NCBI RefSeq assembly: GCF_000499205.1
Contig: NZ_AWUK01000007.1
Location: 283,945-347,944, forward strand
Origin: Paenibacillus sp. MAEPY2
GTDB taxonomy: Bacteria > Bacillota > Bacilli > Paenibacillales > Paenibacillaceae
Length of the DNA stretch: 64,000 nucleotides
Direction: 5' to 3'
Shown: positions 1-8,568 of the stretch, in pieces
Position numbering within the stretch: the first letter of the stretch is position 1
Layout: every line of letters begins with the position of its first letter
The notes under the pieces: model-generated
Database searches by the model: none
Seen by the model: only the letters and a program-made list of their open reading frames with translations
What the model was told of the DNA's origin: nothing
Program-made: the position numbers and the translations under genes

Positions 1-1
1 A

Positions 2-3000
2 TATGACGGGGCGGGTAACTGGACATCGGCCGAGAGCATTAAGAAGCAATCGGACGCCATGCGCGAGAAGCTGCAAGCTCATGGATATGAATACATTAAT
101 ATTGATGCTGGCTGGAACGGTGACGAGGATGAATACGGCCGTCCGATTCCGAGTTCTGTTCTTTATCCGAACGGATTTCAGGAGGTCATTGATTATGTTC
201 ATAATAACGGACAGAAGATCGGGATCTATCTAATTCCGGGGTTATCAATTACTGCTTATGATAAAAATCTCGAGATTTATGGTACGGGCGGAGCGTGTCG
301 TATGCAGGATATTGCGGTAAAGCCGCTTGTTATTATGGATGCTTGGGATTCTTATACTTACAAAATTGATTTTTCGAACCCTTGCTCACAGAAGTACATT
401 GATTCCATCGCGGATCTTCTTGGTGAGTGGGGCATCAACTTTGTCAAATTCGACAGTGTGACTCCAGGATCAGGGATCAATAACCTGAGCCGGGATGCAC
501 GCGGTGATGTGGAGGCATGGTCCAAGGCACTGGATAGAAATAACATCTGGTTTGAGCTTTCCTGGGCGCTTGACCACAACTACGTGGACGTCTGGAAAAA
601 GTATGCAAATGGCTGGCGGATCGATTGGGATATTGAAGCCTACGATAGCAGTAAGGGGTTGACTGAATGGTCGAGTATTTCACGCTTATTCCCCATAGCG
701 GCACTCTGGTGGCGTGATGCAGGGCCAGGGGGTTGGAACGATTTCGACTCCCTAAATGTGGGGAATGGCTCGATGGATGGTCTGACCAAGGATGAGAGGA
801 AGACCGCTACCACGTTCTGGGCGATCTCATCAGTACCGCTTTATACAGGTAATGATTTGACTAGGCTAGATAGCTATGGACTGGAATTGCTTACGAATGA
901 CGAAGTTATCGCGGTCAATCAGGCCGGACGTCCAGGTCATCCGGTATCCATAGATACCAAGCAGCAGGTTTGGTATGCCAATAACGGAGATGGTACGTAC
1001 AGCGTAGCTCTGTTCAATCTGGGCAATCGGAGTGCCGAAGTAAAAGTGAAATGGAGCGATCTTGGACTGGAAGGTCCAGCTTCAGTTCGTGACCTTTGGA
1101 GTCATTCCGAATTGGGAACTTATAATACGGAATTCAGTGGCGGCGTGCTGGAACCCCATGCCTCCCGAATGGTTAAAGTAACCGCACTGAACGGCACATC
1201 GGCCGTTAATGATGATGATACGGGCATGCGCTATAGTGGGGATTGGAAGCGTAACGGAGGCAAGGAGCAAATCGATGGCAAACAGGATCTGAGCATCGCT
1301 ATTTCGGATTCCTCGAACACTGGTCCAGCGAATATAAATACGCAGCAAGGATCTGACCTAGACGCTGGATCTGAACCTGCCGCGAATGCAGAAAATGAAA
1401 TTGCAGCAGATGCTGCTGCCGTGACCGATGTGGTTTACATTAATGATGATGACAACCATATCCAATATACGGGTTCATGGAGTCCAAACACCGGCAGAGG
1501 TTTTGGGGATTACAAAGATGATCTACATTTTACGGAAACAGACGGTGATTCTTTTGAATATACCTTTACTGGAACAGGCATTGACCTGCTGACGGAGAAA
1601 GATCAAGGGCTGGGAGAAATGATAGTCACACTCGATAATGGAACGCCTGAAACGGTTAGCGCTAATACGAGTGGTCAGCGAGAGGCCCAACAAGTGCTGT
1701 ATAGTGCGGCCGGATTGGATAACGGTTCGCATACCTTGAAGGTAGTCAAAGGATCGGGCCGATATATGCTGCTGGATGCGCTTAGAGTAACAACGGAAAT
1801 TGCCACCGGCGGGCAGAACAGCGCCATTAGTCCGGCTTCTGCTGACTTTGACAAGGCAACAGAACAACAGAAGGACATTGCTGTTACACTGTCATTGAAC
1901 GGAAACACATTAACTGGCATTGAAAATGACGGAGTAATGCTCAGTGAAGACGACTACACGGTGGTCGATGACAAGCTGAACATCAAAAAAGAATATCTCA
2001 CCCAATTGCCTGTAGGAACGACAGACTTAAGCGTCATTTTCAGCGCTGGTGATCCGCAGACTCTTGTAGTTAAAGTCAGTGATACAACGGGCATTCGTTA
2101 TGCACTCATCAATAATGACGATCCAGCCATTAAATACAATGGCTCATGGTCCCGCAGCACCGGGAGAGGCATGGGTGACTATAAGGATGATGTACAATAT
2201 ACCGAGACAAATGGTGATTCCTTTGAGTATACCTTCCGAGGTACAGGGATCCAGCTGTTCACAGAGGTAGACCAATCACAGGGAGAGATGGATATCTATG
2301 TGGACGGTCAGTTCAAGGAAACGGTCAGTGCATATCGCAACGGACGATTGGCACAGCAGAACCTGTACAGCATCTCGGGCCTTCCGGATGGACAGCACAC
2401 GCTGAAGGCCGTCAAGAAGTCGGGTAGATTCATGCTACTTGATATGCTCAAGGTTGAGCTTCCGAATATGATTAATCCGGTGAATGCGAGCTTTGACAAA
2501 TTAGCTTCCGCTCACGCTGATATTGATGTAACGCTGCTGAAACAGGTGGAAAGCTTCAAGGGTATTACCAACGGCTCTAATGAATTGATTCGGGGCACTG
2601 ATTACACCGTTAATGGAGAGCGCGTTACACTGAGCAAAACATATCTTGCTGCCCAGCCCGTGGGAACGTTGAATCTCAGTTTTTCCTTCGGCGGTGATTA
2701 TCTCAATGACGTACATTCTACGACGGCGAATGGAGATTTCTTCGAATACACCTTCAAAGGGACCGGAATAAGTTTGATTACACCTACTGGACCCGAGCAG
2801 GGAGAAATGGATATTTATGTCGACGGACAACTGAAGCAAACTGTGAACGCATATAGTCCAAGTCGGCAAATGATGCAGGAGATTTACAGCATTTCGGGAC
2901 TGACAAAAGGCCAGCATACACTCAAAGCTGTTAAGAAATCCGGTGATCTCATGCTGGCCGACCAACTGAAATTTACTGTCCATACCGGAAACAGTGAACC

Positions 3001-3763
3001 AACAAATCCGTCGAATCCAGGTGGTCCATCCAATCCGGGTGCGCCATCCAATCCAGGCGGACCATCGACTCCAGTCGTAAAGCCTTCAGATACTTCTGTG
3101 CCATCACCAACTCCGGAATCTGGCACACCAGAGGCGGGACCAAGTACTGGCAATGGTCAGGATATTCAGTATAAGGCCTATATTCAAGGATATCCGGGCG
3201 GTTTGTTCAAGCCGGATAACAAGCTCACCCGTGCAGAGATGGCAACCATACTGGCAATGGTATCTGAGAAAGAAGCCAACGGACCTGCTATTTCATTCAG
3301 TGATGTTAAGTCTGAATATTGGGGAGCTGACGCGATTGCCAAGGTAAGTAAACTGGGGCTGATGAATGGTTACAAGGATGGTACGTTTAAGCCAAATCAG
3401 TCCATAACTCGCGCGGAGCTGGCCAGTCTTGTGGCCCTTCTTGGTCCGGATGCCGGAACTCCAGGCAATGGATTCTCTGATATCAGCAGCCACTGGGCCA
3501 AGGAAGCCATTTTGAAAGCGCAAAGTGCAGGCATCCTGAAAGGCTATAGTGATGGAACTTTTCGACCAAATGCCGTACTGACAAGAGCGGAAGCAGTTGT
3601 TGCCATCAATCGAGCTATAGGCAGAGCACCACTCACGAACATTTCGCAGCCGCAGTGGAAAGATGTTCCTTCCACACACTGGGCTCTTGGCGATATTGAA
3701 GCAGCATCGGCCGATCAGGTTGTAACCCCCCGGACAGAGGGCGAAGAAGCAAAGAAGAAATGA
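2..3763 (+). CDS. Surface GH27-type alpha-galactosidase with SLH anchor (5' partial)
   Basis: The frame is open to the left edge, so the start, signal peptide and GWNSY-type opening of the barrel are missing; 19 residues precede the first Met at base 59. Numbering from that Met, D132 in NFVKFDSV fits the GH27 nucleophile and D191 in WRIDWDI the acid/base. GH27 enzymes are retaining alpha-galactosidases, some alpha-N-acetylgalactosaminidases. After the barrel and its beta cap (to about 380) come a beta-sandwich module family (fragment at 381-420, full copies at about 458-582 and 678-800, a shortened copy at about 880-975) alternating with two X2-like modules (about 590-675 and 805-878). A Pro/Gly/Ser linker (about 980-1035) leads to SLH repeats (about 1036-1205) with TRAE motifs, which bind secondary cell-wall polymer. 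The enzyme therefore acts outside the cell. A terminator follows directly. Exact specificity is not readable from the sequence. Confidence 0.9.
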   Translation, partial: YDGAGNWTSAESIKKQSDAMREKLQAHGYEYINIDAGWNGDEDEYGRPIPSSVLYPNGFQEVIDYVHNNGQKIGIYLIPGLSITAYDKNLEIYGTGGACRMQDIAVKPLVIMDAWDSYTYKIDFSNPCSQKYIDSIADLLGEWGINFVKFDSVTPGSGINNLSRDARGDVEAWSKALDRNNIWFELSWALDHNYVDVWKKYANGWRIDWDIEAYDSSKGLTEWSSISRLFPIAALWWRDAGPGGWNDFDSLNVGNGSMDGLTKDERKTATTFWAISSVPLYTGNDLTRLDSYGLELLTNDEVIAVNQAGRPGHPVSIDTKQQVWYANNGDGTYSVALFNLGNRSAEVKVKWSDLGLEGPASVRDLWSHSELGTYNTEFSGGVLEPHASRMVKVTALNGTSAVNDDDTGMRYSGDWKRNGGKEQIDGKQDLSIAISDSSNTGPANINTQQGSDLDAGSEPAANAENEIAADAAAVTDVVYINDDDNHIQYTGSWSPNTGRGFGDYKDDLHFTETDGDSFEYTFTGTGIDLLTEKDQGLGEMIVTLDNGTPETVSANTSGQREAQQVLYSAAGLDNGSHTLKVVKGSGRYMLLDALRVTTEIATGGQNSAISPASADFDKATEQQKDIAVTLSLNGNTLTGIENDGVMLSEDDYTVVDDKLNIKKEYLTQLPVGTTDLSVIFSAGDPQTLVVKVSDTTGIRYALINNDDPAIKYNGSWSRSTGRGMGDYKDDVQYTETNGDSFEYTFRGTGIQLFTEVDQSQGEMDIYVDGQFKETVSAYRNGRLAQQNLYSISGLPDGQHTLKAVKKSGRFMLLDMLKVELPNMINPVNASFDKLASAHADIDVTLLKQVESFKGITNGSNELIRGTDYTVNGERVTLSKTYLAAQPVGTLNLSFSFGGDYLNDVHSTTANGDFFEYTFKGTGISLITPTGPEQGEMDIYVDGQLKQTVNAYSPSRQMMQEIYSISGLTKGQHTLKAVKKSGDLMLADQLKFTVHTGNSEPTNPSNPGGPSNPGAPSNPGGPSTPVVKPSDTSVPSPTPESGTPEAGPSTGNGQDIQYKAYIQGYPGGLFKPDNKLTRAEMATILAMVSEKEANGPAISFSDVKSEYWGADAIAKVSKLGLMNGYKDGTFKPNQSITRAELASLVALLGPDAGTPGNGFSDISSHWAKEAILKAQSAGILKGYSDGTFRPNAVLTRAEAVVAINRAIGRAPLTNISQPQWKDVPSTHWALGDIEAASADQVVTPRTEGEEAKKK

Positions 3764-3779
3764 AGTGAAACAAGGATTG

Positions 3780-3802
3780 GGGGCCATCATGGCCCCTTTT
3801 TT
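3780..3802 (+). terminator. Intrinsic terminator after the GH27 gene
   Basis: GGGGCCA (3780-3786) pairs with TGGCCCC (3790-3796) across a TCA loop, followed by six T. It ends the GH27 transcript. Confidence 0.9.
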
Positions 3803-3907
3803 CTGAATGATAAGAAGTTAGGGGAGGGCAGGTTTGTCGTACCGGAAAACGCGCTATTGAAGTCATGAATCATCTCAAACCAAAGAGCTTCGGAAATGTT
3901 AAAAAAA

Positions 3908-3940
3908 GCAATGATAATCTACTTTTTATCGTTGCCTTTT
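3908..3940. other. Hairpin in the leader region before the AraC regulator
   Basis: GCAATGATAA (3908-3917) pairs with TTATCGTTGC (3926-3935) with one wobble pair. It is flanked by A-rich sequence on the left and CTTTTATT on the right, so it could be a weak bidirectional terminator. It lies upstream of the promoter proposed at 3985. Confidence 0.4.
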
Positions 3941-3984
3941 ATTCATTCCCGAATGAAACACGATGGAGAAATGAGATAAAACAA

Positions 3985-4013
3985 TTGACTAAGCCGCAAA
4001 ATGTTATTATCTT
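3985..4013 (+). promoter_or_regulatory. Candidate promoter of the membrane AraC regulator
   Basis: TTGACT at 3985-3990 and TATCTT at 4008-4013 with 17-base spacing. Transcription would begin near 4020, downstream of the first in-frame ATG at 4001, and would include the very strong ribosome-binding tract at 4035-4050. The -10 match is only moderate. Confidence 0.45.
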
Positions 4014-4057
4014 TGATAACGCTACCAATACCTCAAGGAGGGGGAGGAGGGTTACCC

Positions 4058-6346
4058 ATTAAATATTCCAATGTTTTTCGTAAATTTTTAATATCCTACG
4101 TGATCATTTTGGTTATACCCAGCATTGGCGGTTATATGTCTTATCTGACTTCCATCTCCGTAACACAGTCCATTTCCATTGAGAATAGTGTTACCCAACT
4201 TCAGAAGAGCCAGGAAATACTGGAGGGCCGCATGGCGGAAGTGGAGGGCTTCACCCGGCAGCTTGCGGTCAACCAGGAATTGAACGTTCTCATGAATGAA
4301 AGGGACAACGAAACGAACGTATATGGGATCTGGAGAACGATGGAGAATGTGTTGACCTTTGGACAGACCAATGATTTTCTGCAAAATTATTATATTTATC
4401 TTGCGAATTACAATCTAATTTTGACCCCGGGTTCTTCGTACAGACCGAATCACTATTACACGGATTTCCGTTATAACGACCTTTCGTTGGAAGAATGGAT
4501 GAAGGACGTGTTGGGGAAGACCCACCGGAGTGAAATTAAACCGCTCAGCTCGTATGTCAGCAGGGGAAAGCAGACCTCGGTGATCACATATATGCAGTCA
4601 TTGCCTCTGGACAGCTTCAATGATTCTTCACCGGCTGTTGCCGTTGTAATCATTGACGAGAAGATGATTCTCAATCTGTTGTCCAGCCTGAATGACCGAT
4701 ACGGCGGCTGGGTTCATATCAGCGATGCGGAGGGCAATACCATTGCGCTGCAGGGGAGCGCAGAGCCCGAGATGGTGAAAATGGCTTCCGACTCTCATTT
4801 TGACCCAAGTAGAGTCAGCCAGTTCTATGGGGATGATCTCGTAATCACTACGAGATCCGATAAGAACGGATGGGTATACCAGGCGGGCATCCCCCGTCAT
4901 GTCCTGATGGAAAATGCAAACAGGATCAAGGGGATGACGCTACTGATTACTGGCGGCACACTGCTCATCGGACTGATGGTTGGACTCGTGCTGGCCTATC
5001 GCAACAGTATGCCAATCAATCGACTGTTAAGTGTAATGAAAGAGCAGTTTGGGAAGGATGAGTCGGCTCCCAAAAATGAATTTGATTTTTTGAGTGGAAA
5101 TATTGCGGATATGCTTACCAAGAACAAGCTGCTCGAATCCGAATTGAATCGCCAGCTCCCACTGGTCAGAGATGCCTTTCTGAAGCGGTTGATCTCCGGT
5201 GAATTCAAATCGCGGGATGAGATTCTTTCAGCCGCCGAACAGGCAGATATTAATTTGTATCCAGGCACGGGGTATGCCGGAATTGTCCAGATTAAGGGGT
5301 ATGCCAGTATGGACAGCGTTGAGATCCTGAATGAACTGAATGCCTCCCGCCTACTGTTGAAGCAGGCATTAGCTGAACTGGGCGTAGATGTCCTGATGAC
5401 GGATATGGGCTCGGATAAAGTGGTCATCCTGTTCTTTTCCAAGGAAACTGACCCCCAAATGGATCGTGAAAAGGAAGATATCACGCATACCATGGAGAAT
5501 CTGGCACAGTATGTGTTCAATGAATACAGGATCACCATCCAGTCCGGATTCGGAAATCTATTTACATCGTTGACAGAGGTCAGTCTTTCCTTTGATCAGG
5601 CCAATCAGGCGCTGGAATATGCAGTCTACATGAACAAAAAAGGCATGATGTGGAACAACGAAACCCAAACCGAAAACACCACTTATTATTATCCGCTGGA
5701 TTCGGAGCAGCGACTGATTGGCACGATCCGTGCAGGAGAACTTGAAGAGGCCAAACGTATTGTCGAAGCAATAGTTGAGCAGAACATGGAGCAGCGTGAA
5801 CTGTCCATGGAAATGAAGCATCAACTTGTTGGAGAAATGAAGGGGACTTTTCTCAAGCTGCTGGATCAAAAGGCGTTTACGGAATACGCCTCCATTGAGA
5901 ATGTGAAACGGCGGGTTATTGATATTGGTTCCTCGGAGCCGCTCGAAACGATAAAGACTGAGTTTTATGAAATCATGGAAGAACTGTGCTCCGTTATTGC
6001 GAACAAAAAGAAGGATGCCCATATTCAAATCATCAAACAGATCAAGGAATATACTGCGAAAATGTATTCCGATACAGAGCTGACTCTATATCGGGTTGCA
6101 GAGCATGTGGAGCGGCCGGAGAAATACATTTCTCAATTATTCAAAGAGTTTACGGGTGTCAATTTCTCTGACCACCTCATCAAAGTACGAATGGATCAGG
6201 CCGTAATTTTGTTAAAAGAGAGCAATTATACGGTGGACGAGATTGCGTCACGGGTAGGTTACAATAGTTCTCACTCTTTTAGAAGGGCCTTCAAGCGATT
6301 GAACGGCATTTCGCCCAGCGTATTTAGACAATCGGTTGATGATTAA
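4058..6346 (+). CDS. Membrane-bound AraC-family regulator, possible ATT start
   Basis: A one-component regulator: an N-terminal membrane segment (FLISYVIILVIPSIGGY), an extracellular sensor region of roughly 260 residues, a second membrane segment (LLITGGTLLIGLMVGLVLAY), a long cytoplasmic linker and a C-terminal AraC DNA-binding domain (last 100 residues, two helix-turn-helix units, the second around VDEIASRVGYNSSHSFRRAF). Family knowledge: such proteins sense sugars and activate adjacent transporter operons. It sits directly before an ABC importer with a terminator between. The frame stays open up to an ATG at 4001, but that reading translates the ribosome-binding tract itself. The natural start after AAGGAGGGGGAGGAGGG is ATT at 4058, giving (M)KYSNVFRKF. 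A conventional caller would take 4001. The family call is sure; the start is an inference. Confidence 0.88.
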   Translation: MKYSNVFRKFLISYVIILVIPSIGGYMSYLTSISVTQSISIENSVTQLQKSQEILEGRMAEVEGFTRQLAVNQELNVLMNERDNETNVYGIWRTMENVLTFGQTNDFLQNYYIYLANYNLILTPGSSYRPNHYYTDFRYNDLSLEEWMKDVLGKTHRSEIKPLSSYVSRGKQTSVITYMQSLPLDSFNDSSPAVAVVIIDEKMILNLLSSLNDRYGGWVHISDAEGNTIALQGSAEPEMVKMASDSHFDPSRVSQFYGDDLVITTRSDKNGWVYQAGIPRHVLMENANRIKGMTLLITGGTLLIGLMVGLVLAYRNSMPINRLLSVMKEQFGKDESAPKNEFDFLSGNIADMLTKNKLLESELNRQLPLVRDAFLKRLISGEFKSRDEILSAAEQADINLYPGTGYAGIVQIKGYASMDSVEILNELNASRLLLKQALAELGVDVLMTDMGSDKVVILFFSKETDPQMDREKEDITHTMENLAQYVFNEYRITIQSGFGNLFTSLTEVSLSFDQANQALEYAVYMNKKGMMWNNETQTENTTYYYPLDSEQRLIGTIRAGELEEAKRIVEAIVEQNMEQRELSMEMKHQLVGEMKGTFLKLLDQKAFTEYASIENVKRRVIDIGSSEPLETIKTEFYEIMEELCSVIANKKKDAHIQIIKQIKEYTAKMYSDTELTLYRVAEHVERPEKYISQLFKEFTGVNFSDHLIKVRMDQAVILLKESNYTVDEIASRVGYNSSHSFRRAFKRLNGISPSVFRQSVDD

Positions 6347-6371
6347 ATAAATTCAGGACCCTAAGGCTGTG

Positions 6372-6404
6372 TTGTCCGTGTTCCGGACAATGCGGTCTTT
6401 TTTT
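6372..6404 (+). terminator. Intrinsic terminator after the AraC regulator
   Basis: TTGTCCG (6372-6378) pairs with CGGACAA (6384-6390), and a seven-T run occupies 6398-6404. Confidence 0.85.
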
Positions 6405-6537
6405 GCGAATATGCCTCCATAATGGAAAAATGGCTGTCGTGACGCGGATTTGTGCCCCCAAAAACGGGATAACTGTACGTTAAACGGCGGAGGTGTACCT
6501 GTTTATGGGACGTCAAAATCGACTATGATCAGATCTA

Positions 6538-6551
6538 AGAAAGCGCTACCA
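6538..6551 (+). promoter_or_regulatory. Candidate cre (CcpA) site before ABC importer 1
   Basis: AGAAAGCGCTACCA matches the cre pattern TGNAANCGNTNNCA except for the first T. It lies about 60 bases before the first permease gene. A single-mismatch site can occur by chance in a window of this size; position and the presence of similar sites before other sugar genes are the main support. Confidence 0.45.
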
Positions 6552-6609
6552 AAATTAGCGCATCACAGACAGCTGGTAAGGGGGGATTGTTCTGGAGAAG
6601 GAAATCGTA

Positions 6610-7557
6610 TTGAATCACAAGACATCAACACAGCCAAAGGGACCTGGTTTTCTGACCAATGCCCGCAAAAGAATGATGAAGCACTGGCAGTTACATCTGC
6701 TGGTGATTCCGCCCTTGCTATTTTTTCTCATTTTCAAGTATTATCCGATGATCAATGCGGTTCTTGCCTTTAAGGACTATAACGTCATCAAGGGAATATG
6801 GGGAAGTGATTGGGTTGGTTTTCAAAACTTTCGTCTGTTCTTTGAGAACCCATTATTCTGGACCCTGGTGAAGAACACCATTTTGCTGAGCGGTTATTTA
6901 GTGCTGGCCGGATTTCCAATTCCGATTGTGCTCGCACTCATGATTAACGAGGTACGCGGAGCCAAGTTCAAGAAGTTTGTCCAGCTTGTATCCTTTGCTC
7001 CCTATTTCATTTCAACGGTCGTAATGGTGTCCATGATTATGCTGTTTCTGGCACCGCGGCTTGGCTTTGTAAACATCGCCATGAATTTCTTTGGACTGGA
7101 TTCCGTGAATTTTCTGGGTGAGCCGGGCATGTTCCGTTCAATCTATGTCTGGTCCGACATTTGGCAGACTGCGGGCTATAGTGCGGTTATATATTTGGCA
7201 GCCCTTGCGGGAATTGATCCCACATTGTACGAAGCGGCCAAAGTGGATGGAGCCTCGCGTTTTCAAAAAATCCGTCACGTAGATCTGCCAGGGCTTGTGC
7301 CAACCATTGTCATCATTCTGATTCTGAATGTCGGGAATGTGATGGCAATTGGTTTCGAGAAAGTTTATCTGCTACAGAATCCGCTCAATCTAGCCAATTC
7401 TGAAATCATTGCAACCTATGTCTATCGCGTCGGTTTATTGAATGCCAACTATAGCTTTGCGACTGCGGTGGGGCTGTTCAACTCATTGATCAATCTAGTC
7501 TTACTGGTTACGGTGAATGGTTTGGCAAAGAGAGTTACTAAGAATAGCATTTGGTAG
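6610..7557 (+). CDS. ABC sugar importer permease, LplB type
   Basis: Integral membrane subunit of a CUT1-type carbohydrate importer. It has six predicted membrane segments and the permease signature EAAKVDGASRFQKIRHVDLPG (EAA loop) that contacts the ATPase. The TTG start at 6610 follows GGAGAAGG at 6594-6601 with good spacing; an internal ATG at 6673 lacks such a site. It is first of a three-gene operon with the next permease (15 bases on) and a binding protein. No ATPase gene is present, so a shared MsmX-type ATPase encoded elsewhere is expected. Confidence 0.93.
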   Translation: MNHKTSTQPKGPGFLTNARKRMMKHWQLHLLVIPPLLFFLIFKYYPMINAVLAFKDYNVIKGIWGSDWVGFQNFRLFFENPLFWTLVKNTILLSGYLVLAGFPIPIVLALMINEVRGAKFKKFVQLVSFAPYFISTVVMVSMIMLFLAPRLGFVNIAMNFFGLDSVNFLGEPGMFRSIYVWSDIWQTAGYSAVIYLAALAGIDPTLYEAAKVDGASRFQKIRHVDLPGLVPTIVIILILNVGNVMAIGFEKVYLLQNPLNLANSEIIATYVYRVGLLNANYSFATAVGLFNSLINLVLLVTVNGLAKRVTKNSIW

Positions 7558-7572
7558 GAAAGGAGTTCACCT

Positions 7573-8472
7573 ATGGCTGCAACCGTTCAAACAAAGATTA
7601 AAGAGTCCGCTGCGGACAAAACGTTCCTGGTTACTATCTATATTTTGCTCAGTATCGTGGCGCTGGTGGTCATTTATCCGCTGATCTTTATCGTCAGCAG
7701 CTCCATCAGCAGCCCGGCAGCAGTAACTTCCGGTCGTGTATGGCTCTGGCCCGTAGATATTTCCTTCAACGGTTACAAGGCATTATTCAACACGCCTGAA
7801 ATTCTAATCGGCTATGGTAACTCCATTTTCTATACGGTCGCCGGTACCTTGATCAGTGTAGCGCTGACCATCATGATTGCCTATCCGTTATCACGCAAAA
7901 CCTTTTTCGGCAGGAACACGCTGATGATGATCATTACGTTCACCATGATTTTCAGTGGCGGACTGATCCCCACCTATATGGTGGTAAAGCAGCTACATCT
8001 GATTGACACCCGTTGGGCGCTGCTGATTCCAAACGCAATCTGGGTATGGCAGGTGATTATTGCCCGCTCGTTCTTTCAATCCTCTATTCCCGGGGAGCTT
8101 CTGGAAGCCAGTGAAATCGACGGCTGCAGTGATATGCGGTTCATCTGGAGTGTTGTACTCCCGTTATCGAAGCCGATCATCGCCGTGCTGGTTCTCATGT
8201 ATGCTGTAGGGCAGTGGAATGCGTACTTTGATGCCTTAATCTATCTCAAATCGGCAGATCTGTTCCCGCTGCAACTCATCTTGAGAAGTATCATCATTCA
8301 AAACAACGGTTCGGGTGCTATGGACGTGGCGAAAATGGTGGAAAGACAGCAGCTTACCGAACTGTTAAAATATTCGTTAATTGTGGTCGCCACTCTGCCT
8401 GTACTCGTCATCTATCCATTTGTACAGCGTCATTTTGTACAGGGGATGCTGGTCGGTTCCGTTAAGGGTTGA
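7573..8472 (+). CDS. ABC sugar importer permease, LplC type
   Basis: Second membrane subunit of importer 1. It has six membrane segments, an EASEIDGCSDMRFIWSVVLP coupling loop and the LplC-like C-terminus GMLVGSVKG. An ATG start follows AAAGGAG. It pairs with the upstream LplB-type permease to form the channel. The LplB/LplC group imports complex oligosaccharides; here the neighbouring GH110, GH95 and GH36 genes suggest galactose- and fucose-containing ones. Confidence 0.93.
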   Translation: MAATVQTKIKESAADKTFLVTIYILLSIVALVVIYPLIFIVSSSISSPAAVTSGRVWLWPVDISFNGYKALFNTPEILIGYGNSIFYTVAGTLISVALTIMIAYPLSRKTFFGRNTLMMIITFTMIFSGGLIPTYMVVKQLHLIDTRWALLIPNAIWVWQVIIARSFFQSSIPGELLEASEIDGCSDMRFIWSVVLPLSKPIIAVLVLMYAVGQWNAYFDALIYLKSADLFPLQLILRSIIIQNNGSGAMDVAKMVERQQLTELLKYSLIVVATLPVLVIYPFVQRHFVQGMLVGSVKG

Positions 8473-8568
8473 TCTTTGGTTTTGGTGTATGGAGAAAAAG
8501 GATATAGAGCGTTCATACGCAAGGGTTCACGTTTCAAACTGGTAAACTACAAAAGGGAGTGATCAGAT

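Noticed and set aside
2884..3153. Minus-strand ORF with collagen-like GLDGPPG repeats
   Set aside because: It is the antisense reading of the Pro/Ser/Gly linker of the GH27-SLH protein.
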